Source of the DNA: Alsobacter sp045348435
Lineage (GTDB): Bacteria; Pseudomonadota; Alphaproteobacteria; Rhizobiales; Beijerinckiaceae
Direction: 5' to 3'
DNA length: 64,000 nucleotides
Assembly: GCF_045348435.1 (NCBI RefSeq)
Contig: NZ_CP157484.1
Span: 2,294,001 to 2,358,000 of the forward strand
Positions 17,345-25,233 of the stretch are shown in pieces. The notes under the pieces were generated by a model. That model worked only from the letters and a program-made list of their open reading frames with translations. It searched no databases and was not told the DNA's origin. Each line of letters starts with the position of its first letter. The stretch's first letter is position 1. Both the position numbers and the translations under genes were made by a program.

Positions 17345-18295
17345 ATGAACAGCTTCGTCTGGTCTCTCGTCGGCGGCCGCCTGCTCGTCGCCCTGTTCAC
17401 GCTCGTGGTGGTGGCCTTCACGGTCTTCTGCGCGACCGCGATCCTTCCGGGCGACGTGGCCGAAGTGCTGCTCGGGCAGGCGGCGACGCCGGAGGCGGTT
17501 GCGGGCCTTCGGGCTGCGATGCACCTCAACGACCCCGCATTGCTGCGCTTCGTACGCTGGCTGGGCGGTCTGGCGTCCGGCGATCTCGGCCGCTCCTACG
17601 CCAACAACATGCCGGTGGCCCAATTGATCGGGCCGCGTCTGCTGAACTCCCTGAAGCTCGCGGGCGTGACGACGCTGTTCTCGGTGCCGATCGCGCTGGC
17701 GCTTGGCGTCAGCGCCGCCATCCTGCGCGGCAGCCTGTTCGATCGCCTTCTGACCTTCGGGGTCATCGCCGTGATCTCCGTGCCGGAGTTCATGGTCGCC
17801 ACCTCGGCGGTGCTGCTGTTCGCCGTCCACCTGAAATGGCTGCCGGCTCTCTCGGTTGCTCGCGAGGCGAGTTCGTTCCTGGACCTGCTGCGTATCTTCG
17901 CCATGCCGGTGATCACGCTCGCATTCGTGATTTCGGCGCAGATGATCCGCATGACCCGCGCCGCCATGATCGAGACGCTGGACACGCCCTATGTGGAGAT
18001 GGCGCGCCTCAAGGGCGCATCGCCCGCCCGCATCGTGCTGCGCCACGCCTTGCCCAACGCCTTGGGGCCGATCGTAAACGCGGTGGCGCTTTCCCTGTCC
18101 TACCTGCTGGGCGGCGTCATCATCGTCGAGACGATCTTCAACTATCCAGGCATCGCCAAGCTCATGGTGGATGCGGTGTCGACGCGCGACCTGCCCTTGA
18201 TCCAGAGCTGCGCGATGATCTTCTGCCTCGTCTACCTGCTCCTGATCACGATGGCGGACGTCGTCGCGATCCTGTCCAACCCGCGGTTGCGCTGA
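17345..18295 (+). CDS. ABC transporter permease, DppB-like
   Basis: A 316-residue membrane protein with a hydrophobic N-terminal segment (LLVALFTLVVVAFTVFCATA), an extracellular region, then five further hydrophobic segments. The cytoplasmic coupling loop ETLDTPYVEMARLKGASPA (about residues 215-235) is the EAA motif of BPD permeases, typical of DppB. It pairs with the next gene's product to form the inner-membrane channel for the family-5 binding protein at 15647. Start ATG 17345; the nearest AGGAG is unusually far upstream (about 18 nt). Confidence 0.9.
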   Translation: MNSFVWSLVGGRLLVALFTLVVVAFTVFCATAILPGDVAEVLLGQAATPEAVAGLRAAMHLNDPALLRFVRWLGGLASGDLGRSYANNMPVAQLIGPRLLNSLKLAGVTTLFSVPIALALGVSAAILRGSLFDRLLTFGVIAVISVPEFMVATSAVLLFAVHLKWLPALSVAREASSFLDLLRIFAMPVITLAFVISAQMIRMTRAAMIETLDTPYVEMARLKGASPARIVLRHALPNALGPIVNAVALSLSYLLGGVIIVETIFNYPGIAKLMVDAVSTRDLPLIQSCAMIFCLVYLLLITMADVVAILSNPRLR

Positions 18296-18297
18296 TC

Positions 18298-19134
18298 ATG
18301 GCCCGTGCGATCACCCTCCCGATGCATTACCGCGTCAACCCGGTCGGGCTGCTGGCGTTCGCCGTCATCCTGTTCTGGATCGTGGTGGCGGTCTTCGCCC
18401 CGCAGCTGGCGCCGCACGGCGTCGGCGACATGGTCGATACGGACTATTTCGGCCCGATCTCGCGAGAGTTTCCGATGGGCTCCGACTATCTCGGCCGGGA
18501 CATGCTCTCGCGCATTCTCCTGGGCACGCGCTACACCGTCGGCATCTCGGTCGCGGCGGTCTTCGTCGCGTGCTTCACGGGCGTGACGCTGGGCATGGCT
18601 GCCGCCGTGACGGGCGGCTGGTTCGACACCGTGCTGAGCCGCTTTCTCGACGCGTTGAATTCGATCCCCAGCAAGCTCTTTGGCCTCGTGGTCGTGGCCG
18701 GCGTGGGTTCGTCGATCCCCGTGCTGATCTTCACCATGGCGGTGATCTACACGCCGGGTTCTTATCGCTTCGCGCGCGCGTTGGCCGTGAACGTCAACAC
18801 CATGGACTTCATCACGGTCGCGCGGGCTCGCGGCGAGGGCGTCTTCTACATCGTCCGGTCCGAGATCCTGCCCAACATCCTGGGTCCGGTCTTCACCGAT
18901 GTCGGCCTGCGGTTCGTGTTCATCGTCCTGCTTTTGTCCGGCCTGTCGTTTCTGGGCCTTGGCGTACAGCCCCCCAACGCCGACTGGGGCGCGCTGGTGC
19001 GCGAGAACATCAGCGGCCTTCCGTTCGGCGCGCCCGCCGTGATGTTCCCGTCCGTCGCGATCGCCAGCCTGACCATCAGCGTCAACCTGCTCATCGACAA
19101 TCTTCCAAAGAAGATCCGGGACCGGGGCGCGTGA
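18298..19134 (+). CDS. ABC transporter permease, DppC-like
   Basis: A 278-residue permease of the DppC group: a short cytoplasmic N-terminus, then a first membrane segment (LLAFAVILFWIVVAVFAPQL), the FPMGSDYLGRDMLSRIL stretch characteristic of DppC, further membrane segments, and the EAA loop around VARARGEGVFYIVRSEILPN. The ATG lies 2 bp after the DppB-like stop, and the gene ends by overlapping the ATPase start by 1 bp, so translation is coupled. Confidence 0.9.
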   Translation: MARAITLPMHYRVNPVGLLAFAVILFWIVVAVFAPQLAPHGVGDMVDTDYFGPISREFPMGSDYLGRDMLSRILLGTRYTVGISVAAVFVACFTGVTLGMAAAVTGGWFDTVLSRFLDALNSIPSKLFGLVVVAGVGSSIPVLIFTMAVIYTPGSYRFARALAVNVNTMDFITVARARGEGVFYIVRSEILPNILGPVFTDVGLRFVFIVLLLSGLSFLGLGVQPPNADWGALVRENISGLPFGAPAVMFPSVAIASLTISVNLLIDNLPKKIRDRGA

Positions 19135-20795
19135 TGGACAATCTCGTCGAAATCCGGGACCTCAAGGTCGGCGCCACGACGGACTCGGGCCGTCGGGTCG
19201 AGATCATCAAGGGCGTCGATTTCGACATCGCGCCCGGCGAGATCGTCGCCCTGATCGGCGAAAGCGGGTCGGGCAAGACCACCATCGCGCTCACGCTCCT
19301 GGGCTATGCCCGCGCTGGATGCGAGATCCATGGCGGATCCGTGCGGGTCAATGGCCGCGACATGGTGGCGCTCAGCGAAAGGCAGCGCGCGCGGGTGCGC
19401 GGCACGGAGGTCGCCTACGTCCCCCAAAGCGCCGCAGCGGCCTTCGATCCGGCCATGCGGGTGATCGACCAGGTCGTCGAGGTCTCGCGCATCCACGGCC
19501 TGATGCCCGACGCGGAGGCGCGCGCCCGCGCGGTCGAGCTGTTCCGGGCGCTTTCGCTTCCCGATCCCGAAACCATCGGCCAGCGCTACCCGCACCAGGT
19601 TTCCGGCGGGCAATTGCAACGCCTCTCCGCCGCGATGGCGCTGATCGGCGATCCCAAACTCGTCATCTTCGACGAGCCGACGACTGCGCTCGACGTCACC
19701 ACGCAGATCGAGGTGCTGCGCGCCTTCAAGGCGGTGATGAAGCAGCGGCGCATCGCCGGCGTGTACGTGTCGCACGACCTGGCCGTGGTGGCCCAGATCG
19801 CGGATCGGATTGTGGTGCTTCGCGGCGGCCAGGTGCAGGAGATCGGCGCGACGACCGAGATCCTGTCCGCCCCAACCCACCCCTACACGCGGGAACTCCT
19901 CGCGGCTTTTCGGCCGACCGTGGACGCGCAGGTCGCCTCCAGCGAGGCGGCGGCGGCGCAACCTGTGCTCGAGCTTCGCGACGTGGTGGCAGGCTACGGC
20001 GCCCTGAACCCAGACGGGTCCCCGACGATCACCATCGTCAAGTCAGTCAGCCTCAGCCTGGACGCCGGGCGAAACCTCGGGGTGATCGGCGAGTCCGGCT
20101 GCGGGAAATCGACCTTGGCGCGCGCCATCGCGGGCATCCTCCCGCCGACGTCCGGCGAGATCCTGTTCGAAGGCAAGCCGCTGCCGCGCGCCGCCAAGGA
20201 CCGCACGCGCGAGCAGCTGCGCCAGATCCAGATCGTCTTCCAGTCTGCCGACACGGCCCTGAACCCAGCCAAGTCGATCGCCGAGATCCTGGGAAGGCCG
20301 CTCGACTTCTACCATGGCCTGAAGGGCCGTGACGCCCAGGCGCGCATCGACGCCCTGCTCGACATGGTGCGCTTTCCGCGCGCCTTGCGGGAGCGCCGCC
20401 CGGCGGAGCTGTCGGGGGGGCAAAAGCAGCGCGTCAACCTGGCCCGCGCGCTCGCGGCCGATCCCCGGATCATCCTGTGCGACGAGATCACCTCGGCGCT
20501 CGACACGGTCGTGGCGGCTGCGATCATCGACCTGCTCAAGGAGCTGCAACGCGAGCTGGGCCTCTGCTACGTCTTCATCAGCCACGACCTTCCTACCGTG
20601 CAGGCCGTGTGTGACGAGATCGCGGTCATGTTTGCGGGTGAGAAGATCGAACAGATGCCGCGGTCGCAGATCGGCGCGCGCGACCATCACGCCTACACCA
20701 AGCTTCTTTTCGCCTCCGTGCCGAAGCTGGATCCCAGCTGGCTGGATTCCATCGAACGCGACCCCGAGCTTGTCGCCGCACTGGCCAGGCGGTAA
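19134..20795 (+). CDS. ABC transporter ATP-binding protein with two fused nucleotide-binding domains (DppD-DppF type)
   Basis: A 553-residue fusion of two ABC ATPases. Domain 1 has Walker A GESGSGKTT (about residue 43), signature VSGGQLQRL and Walker B LVIFDEPTTALD. Domain 2 (from about residue 280) has GESGCGKST, LSGGQKQRVNLARAL and IILCDEITSALD. Both domains keep the catalytic acidic residue and switch His (SHDL in each), so both appear able to hydrolyse ATP. It completes the importer with the binding protein and two permeases. The start overlaps the upstream stop (TGATG). Confidence 0.93.
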   Translation: MDNLVEIRDLKVGATTDSGRRVEIIKGVDFDIAPGEIVALIGESGSGKTTIALTLLGYARAGCEIHGGSVRVNGRDMVALSERQRARVRGTEVAYVPQSAAAAFDPAMRVIDQVVEVSRIHGLMPDAEARARAVELFRALSLPDPETIGQRYPHQVSGGQLQRLSAAMALIGDPKLVIFDEPTTALDVTTQIEVLRAFKAVMKQRRIAGVYVSHDLAVVAQIADRIVVLRGGQVQEIGATTEILSAPTHPYTRELLAAFRPTVDAQVASSEAAAAQPVLELRDVVAGYGALNPDGSPTITIVKSVSLSLDAGRNLGVIGESGCGKSTLARAIAGILPPTSGEILFEGKPLPRAAKDRTREQLRQIQIVFQSADTALNPAKSIAEILGRPLDFYHGLKGRDAQARIDALLDMVRFPRALRERRPAELSGGQKQRVNLARALAADPRIILCDEITSALDTVVAAAIIDLLKELQRELGLCYVFISHDLPTVQAVCDEIAVMFAGEKIEQMPRSQIGARDHHAYTKLLFASVPKLDPSWLDSIERDPELVAALARR

Positions 20796-20830
20796 CACGT
20801 CCTGGGCGCACTCAGGGCGGCGCGGTTCGC

Positions 20831-21307
20831 ATGAAACTCGACAAGATCGACGTCAAGATTCTCGCCGAGTTGCAGAAGAACGGCCGCATCACCAATGTGG
20901 AGCTGGCAGGCTTGGTGAACCTGTCGCCGAGCCCTTGCCTGATCCGCGTCCGCAAGCTGCAGGACGAGGGCTATATCACCGGCTACTCGGCCACTATCAA
21001 CGTGGCCAAGCTCGGCCAGGCGCTCACGGTCTTCACCGAAGTCACCCTCAAGAACCATCGGCAGATCGACTTCGCCCGTTTCGTCGCGACGGTCGAAAAG
21101 CTCGACTCGGTGATGGAGTGCCACCTCATCTCGGGCGGCTACGACTATCTGGTGAAATTCGTGACGGCCAGCATCGCCGAGTACCAGTCCATCATGGAGC
21201 GGCTGATCGACCAGGACGTCGGCATCGACAAGTATTTCAGCTTCGTGGTCCTGAAATCGCCGGTGGTGAAGAACCGCGTCCCGCTCGCCACCTTGTTTGA
21301 TCGCTGA
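20831..21307 (+). CDS. Lrp/AsnC-family transcriptional regulator
   Basis: A 158-residue regulator: an N-terminal AsnC-type helix-turn-helix (LDKIDVKILAELQKNGRITN, then VELAGLVNLSPSPCLIRVRK, residues 3-50) and a C-terminal RAM/AsnC ligand-binding domain with LISGGYDYLVKF near residue 105. Lrp-family proteins bind DNA as octamers or dimers and usually sense amino acids. Its place at the end of the transporter operon makes it the natural local regulator of the island, responding to the imported amino compound; that is inference. Candidate operators are listed at 2388, 4600, 12322 and 21357. Confidence 0.9.
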   Translation: MKLDKIDVKILAELQKNGRITNVELAGLVNLSPSPCLIRVRKLQDEGYITGYSATINVAKLGQALTVFTEVTLKNHRQIDFARFVATVEKLDSVMECHLISGGYDYLVKFVTASIAEYQSIMERLIDQDVGIDKYFSFVVLKSPVVKNRVPLATLFDR

Positions 21308-21356
21308 TCGGGCGCGGGAACTGCCGTTCCCCGCTCAGGCGTCGACACAAAATGCC

Positions 21357-21379
21357 GCGCCGCAGGTTCACTGCAGCGC
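21357..21379. promoter_or_regulatory. Inverted repeat upstream of last oxidase
   Basis: GCGCCGCAG-N5-CTGCAGCGC: 9-bp arms with one mismatch, 48 bp before the chosen ATG of the oxidase. It resembles the dyad at 4600-4621, sharing the half-site GCGCYGC / GCAGCGC at nearly the same spacing (8 versus 9 bp), and could be a common operator. Confidence 0.35.
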
Positions 21380-21427
21380 ATGCTCCCTGCGGGCCTCGCT
21401 AGGATGGCGCTGTTCCGGAGATTCGCC

Positions 21428-22753
21428 ATGCCTGCCCCGTTGAAGCAGATCGAGGCCACGCCCACCTTGCCGCGCGAGGCGGATGTCGTAGTGATCGGCG
21501 GTGGGGTGGTCGGGACCTTCGCGGCCTACTACCTCGCCAAGCGCGGGCTGAAAGTGGCGCTGGTCGAGAAGGGGCGTGTCGGGGCCGAGCAGTCCAGCCG
21601 GAACTGGGGGTGGTGCCGGCAGCAGAACCGCGACGCCCGCGAGTTGCCCCTGGCCACCAGGAGCCTGTCGCTCTGGGACGAACTGGCGGCCGATCTGGGC
21701 GAGGACGTGGGCTTTCGCCGTTGCGGGCTGCTGTACCTCAGCAATGACGAAGCCGAGCTGGCGGGCTGGGCCCGGTGGGGCGCCTTCGCCCGCCAGGTGG
21801 GCGTCACGACGCACATGCTGGACGGCGACGAGGCCTCCCGGCGCGGCTCCGCCACGGGGCGGCGCTGGAAAGGCGGGGTGTTTTCGCCCACGGACGGCGT
21901 CGCCGATCCGAGCCGGGCCGTGCCGGTCACGGCCCTTGGCGTGATGAAACACGGCGGCGCCGTGCTGCAAGGCTGCGCCGCCCGTGGCCTGGAGCTCACG
22001 GGCGGGCGGGTCAGCGCAGTGGTCACCGAGGTCGGCGTCATCCGCACCCGTACGGTCGTGATGGCGGGCGGAGCCTGGGCGTCCTCCTTCTGCAACCAGC
22101 TTGGGGTGCGATTTCCCCAGGCCACGATCCGATCGTCCATCCTTGCGGTGGGGCCGGGGAGCCAAGCCATTCCCGACGCCCTGCACACGAAGGCCGTATC
22201 CGTCACCCGTCGCGGGAACGACGGCTACACCCTTGCGATCAGCGGTGGGGCGCGCGTCGACCCGACCCTGCAACAGCTGCGCTACGTGGGTCATTTCGGG
22301 CCCATGTTCGTCAAGCGCTGGCGCAGCCTTGCGCCGGGCGGCCTTCAGGCCTGGCGGGCCGGACACGAAACGCTGTCCCGCTGGCGGCTGGACGCTCCCA
22401 CACCGATGGAGTCCTGCCGGATCCTGGATCCCGCCGTGGACGAACGGCAGATCCGCCAGACGCATCGGCGGGCGGTGGAGCTCTTGCCTGCGCTTTCATC
22501 TGTCCCGATCACGGCCGCGTGGGCCGGTTACATAGACAGCACGCCGGACGGTGTGCCGGCGATCGGCGAAATCGAACCCGTGCCCGGTTTCATTCTCGCC
22601 GCAGGCTTCAGCGGCCATGGGTTCGGCATCGGCCCCGGCGCGGGGCATCTGATCGCCGACCTCATCACGGGAGCGACGCCGCTGGTCGACCCCGAACCTT
22701 ATCACCCCCGCCGTTTCGCAGCCTCCGCCAGAGGCAAGGTGGCCGACTTCTAG
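21428..22753 (+). CDS. FAD-dependent amino acid/amine oxidoreductase (DAO family)
   Basis: A 441-residue DAO-family flavoenzyme. The dinucleotide fold starts VVVIGGGVVGTFAAYYLAKR (about residues 19-38). A SSRNWGWCRQQNRD segment near residue 60 lies where FAD-linked histidines or cysteines occur in this family. GFSGHGFGIGPGAGHLIAD lies near the C-terminus. ATG 21428 is supported by GGAG 8 nt upstream; upstream in-frame ATGs at 21380 and 21404 lack such a site. It is the third DAO-type enzyme of the island and looks like its last gene. The substrate is not readable from sequence. Confidence 0.87.
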   Translation: MPAPLKQIEATPTLPREADVVVIGGGVVGTFAAYYLAKRGLKVALVEKGRVGAEQSSRNWGWCRQQNRDARELPLATRSLSLWDELAADLGEDVGFRRCGLLYLSNDEAELAGWARWGAFARQVGVTTHMLDGDEASRRGSATGRRWKGGVFSPTDGVADPSRAVPVTALGVMKHGGAVLQGCAARGLELTGGRVSAVVTEVGVIRTRTVVMAGGAWASSFCNQLGVRFPQATIRSSILAVGPGSQAIPDALHTKAVSVTRRGNDGYTLAISGGARVDPTLQQLRYVGHFGPMFVKRWRSLAPGGLQAWRAGHETLSRWRLDAPTPMESCRILDPAVDERQIRQTHRRAVELLPALSSVPITAAWAGYIDSTPDGVPAIGEIEPVPGFILAAGFSGHGFGIGPGAGHLIADLITGATPLVDPEPYHPRRFAASARGKVADF

Positions 22754-23043
22754 CTCGGCGAGCCGATATCGCGCCGCCGTCCAGGTTGCGGCGGGGATCC
22801 CGGCCTTTTCAGCCCGCGCCAGGCCCTCCACGGCTCATGGCGATGGGAGTACCGCTTGAACCCGCGGGCGGCCCCGACGATATCCGTCGACAGGGCAGGG
22901 GAGCAGGCGCTGCATCGCGGCAGCGAAGCCTAACGGTCTGATGTTGAACAGGTTCACCGACGCCACTCCAGCTCAGCTTCGCTTGGAGCATGGTCAGCGT
23001 GAAAGGGTGCAAGCACCCAAGCCGCTGGGGTCAGCGCTGGGGC
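22754..23043. other. Non-coding gap between catabolic island and tRNA-Ser
   Basis: A 290-bp gap without a supported gene. A weak 6-bp stem (22774-22794) shortly after the oxidase stop may contribute to termination. A 6-bp dyad CGCTGC-N6-GCAGCG lies at 22908-22925. A tRNA gene beside the end of an accessory island is a common integration boundary, but no integrase or repeated tRNA end was seen. Confidence 0.3.
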
Positions 23044-23133
23044 TGGCGGAAGGGGTGGGATTCGAACCCACGGTGAACTTGCGCCCACGGCGGTTTTCAA
23101 GACCGCTGCCTTAAACCACTCGGCCACCCTTCC
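23044..23133 (-). tRNA. tRNA-Ser(TGA)
   Basis: On the minus strand the acceptor stem GGAAGGG pairs with CCCTTCC. The D-arm begins TGGCCGAGTGGTTTAAGGC, the anticodon loop CTTGAAA gives anticodon TGA, a long class II variable arm follows, and the T-loop reads GGTTCGAATCC. The discriminator is G and CCA is encoded (23044-23046). It is 90 nt with CCA, the size expected for tRNA-Ser. Confidence 0.95.
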
Positions 23134-23290
23134 CGCGTTCCGGCTTGGCCGGCGGGCGGACATCCATGCCGCGTCCGGGTCGGGAAGGCAAGATGGCGCG
23201 AACGGCGCGGCGCGCGCTGAAACCGGGAGGCTCCCGCGTCCGTACCATCCGCTGCGCGTCCTGGAGCGCGCGGCTGCACGGGAGGACGAG

Positions 23291-23686
23291 ATGCGAGCAT
23301 TGAAGGGGCTGGCCGCCATGGCGGGCTTGCTGGCGATCGCGGCGGGGACCATGGGCGCCTCGGCCGAAACGCTGAGGGGAGCGGATCTGCAGCGCGCCGT
23401 GTCGGGCAAGCGCATCTTCCTCGCCGTGCCCCTGGGAGGCGAGTTCCCGCTCAACTACCGGCCCGATGGGCGCGTCGACGGCTCGGGCGACGCGGTCGGC
23501 CTCGGCCGATTCATGAAGCCCAGCGACAGCGGGACCTGGTGGGTCGCGGGCGAGAAGCTCTGCCAGCAGTGGCGCACCTGGTATGACGGGCGCGTCTTCT
23601 GTTTCACCATCGCCCGCAGCGGCCCCAACCGGCTGGCCTGGGTGCGTGACGACGGGTCCAAAGGGGTCGCGCGCGTCGCCGACTGA
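23291..23686 (+). CDS. Small secreted protein of unknown function
   Basis: A 131-residue protein with a clear Sec signal peptide (basic start MRALKG, hydrophobic core LAAMAGLLAIAAGTMG, cleavage probably after GASA). The mature part is about 107 residues, with a Gly/Asp/Arg-rich centre (FPLNYRPDGRVDGSGDAVGL) and two cysteines (in KLCQQWRTWYDGRVFCF) that could form a disulfide. GGAGG precedes the ATG. I do not recognise a named family with confidence. It stands alone between tRNA-Ser and rlpA. Confidence 0.75.
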   Translation: MRALKGLAAMAGLLAIAAGTMGASAETLRGADLQRAVSGKRIFLAVPLGGEFPLNYRPDGRVDGSGDAVGLGRFMKPSDSGTWWVAGEKLCQQWRTWYDGRVFCFTIARSGPNRLAWVRDDGSKGVARVAD

Positions 23687-23965
23687 TGTGGCGTCCGCGA
23701 CACGCCGTCCGGCTTTCTACCCTGCGAGCGCGCTTCGTCCGCAACCAACACATTTCCGCCTTGATCGGCCGCCGAATTGGTGGCGTCTTTCAGACGGGAT
23801 CGTGGCGAAGCGTCAGCGTCGCGTTAACCGTCGCCCTGCCGATGACGTCAGGATTAACCGGACGTTCATGGGATCCCGGCAGACATGTCGGGTGCGGGCG
23901 ACAGGTTGCGCTCGCGGCCGGCCTGCCGAGAGACACGGCGGAAAGCGTCGCAAAAGGGTGAGCAG
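23687..23965. other. Non-coding gap upstream of rlpA
   Basis: A 279-bp gap with no supported gene. It probably contains the promoter of the rlpA-to-MBL operon. A TTAACC repeat (around 23823 and 23853) is visible, but no firm promoter or terminator. Confidence 0.3.
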
Positions 23966-25135
23966 ATGGGACTGAACCGGATTTCAACCGACCCAGCCGT
24001 CGCATCCGTATCATCGTCCCGTCTCTCGATCCTCCAGTCTTCATCCGCTTCGTTCCTGTCGGTCTCCCGCGGGACGGCGCTGTCGCGCGGCGCGCGCATC
24101 GGCGCGGCGATCGCGATCGGCCTCGTGGCGGCCAACTGCTCATCGTCTCCGACGCGGGTCGCCCGCGGCGGCGGCGTCGATCCGAAATACGGCGTCAGCG
24201 CCAGCCCGCGCGTGGTGGCCGACGGCCAGCCGGTGCCCAAGGGCGGCGGCCGCGACCTCGTCGGCAAGCCCTATGTGGTGGCCGGGCGGCTCTATACGCC
24301 GCGCGAGATCCCGAACTATTCCAGCGTCGGCACGGCCTCCTGGTACGGCTCGGCCTTCCATGGACGGCTCACCGCCAATGGCGAGGTGTTCGACCGCAAC
24401 TCGATCACCGCCGCCCATCCGACGCTGCCGCTGCCCAGCTATATCCGCGTCACCAACATGGACAACGGCTACTCGATGATCGCTCGCGTCAATGATCGCG
24501 GGCCCTATCACGGCAACCGTCTCATCGATGTGAGCCAGCGCGTCGCCGAGTCGCTGCGCTTCAAGCACATCGGCACCGCCCGGGTGCGGGTGGACTATGT
24601 CGGTCGGGCCGCGCTCTCGGGCAGCGACGACGAGCGGCTCTACGCCACGCTCCGCAATGACGGCCTGCCGGCGCAGCTGCGCGGCTCCGCCACCCTGGTG
24701 GCCAGCGCCGAGCCGGCCTACGCGCCGCAGCCCATCCTCGCCGCCCGGCAGGCCCCCGCCGCGCCGGCGCAGGAGCCGGAGGACGACTCGGCCCAGGAGG
24801 CCGCCGCCCCGGTCCAGCCGTCCCGCACCATCGCCGCGCCCCGCACGGCGCAGCCGGCCGCGTCCTCGCCCGTCGTCGCGGCGCTGCCGCTTGGGCGCCC
24901 GGCGCCCGGCGTGCCGCTGCCTCCCGACCGCCCCTTCGACCTCGGCACGATCCCGAACGCCGCCAAGCCCGTGGCGGCTCCCGTCCGCCGCACGGCCCAG
25001 ACCGGCGGCGCCGTGACGGCCGGCCTGTTCTATGCGCAGGCCGAGCCCATGGCCTCGTCCTTCCGCAAGGACGACCCGATGGGCCGCCTCATCCAGCAGA
25101 ACTTCGTTCCGCTCCGTTCGGGCGCCCAGTTCTGA
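23966..25135 (+). CDS. rlpA: RlpA-family septal ring lytic transglycosylase, lipoprotein
   Basis: A 389-residue protein with a double-psi beta-barrel domain: GTASWYGSAFHGRLTANGE, then the ITAAHPTLPLPSYIRVTN core and the VNDRGPYHGNRLIDVS block containing the conserved catalytic Asp. RlpA cleaves glycan strands lacking stem peptides at the septum. A lipobox-like GLVAANC places the lipidated Cys at residue 58, after an unusually long N-region. The C-terminal 150 residues are Pro/Ala-rich, without a recognisable SPOR domain. The start has AAGGGTGAG upstream. It heads the envelope/replication operon. Confidence 0.88.
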   Translation: MGLNRISTDPAVASVSSSRLSILQSSSASFLSVSRGTALSRGARIGAAIAIGLVAANCSSSPTRVARGGGVDPKYGVSASPRVVADGQPVPKGGGRDLVGKPYVVAGRLYTPREIPNYSSVGTASWYGSAFHGRLTANGEVFDRNSITAAHPTLPLPSYIRVTNMDNGYSMIARVNDRGPYHGNRLIDVSQRVAESLRFKHIGTARVRVDYVGRAALSGSDDERLYATLRNDGLPAQLRGSATLVASAEPAYAPQPILAARQAPAAPAQEPEDDSAQEAAAPVQPSRTIAAPRTAQPAASSPVVAALPLGRPAPGVPLPPDRPFDLGTIPNAAKPVAAPVRRTAQTGGAVTAGLFYAQAEPMASSFRKDDPMGRLIQQNFVPLRSGAQF

Positions 25136-25233
25136 CCTGAACCCGAGCCGGTCCGCCTGCGGGCGGGACAAACCTGTCGGTCGCCGTTGATTTCTCCGGT
25201 TCGCCCGCCCATTCTGCGCGGCGGGACGCAAGG

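Noticed and set aside
15623..18046. 807-codon minus-strand frame opposite the binding protein and first permease
   Set aside because: Antisense shadow of clear ABC transporter genes.
22774..22794. Possible terminator after the last oxidase of the island
   Set aside because: Only a 6-bp stem with a 9-nt loop and no adjacent T-run; too weak to call.
22908..22925. Third GCGCTGC-like dyad (CGCTGC-N6-GCAGCG)
   Set aside because: Spacing differs from the other two and no gene starts just downstream; likely chance in GC-rich DNA.
22754..23133. Integrative-element boundary at tRNA-Ser
   Set aside because: No integrase, no repeated tRNA 3' end and no direct repeats were found in the window.
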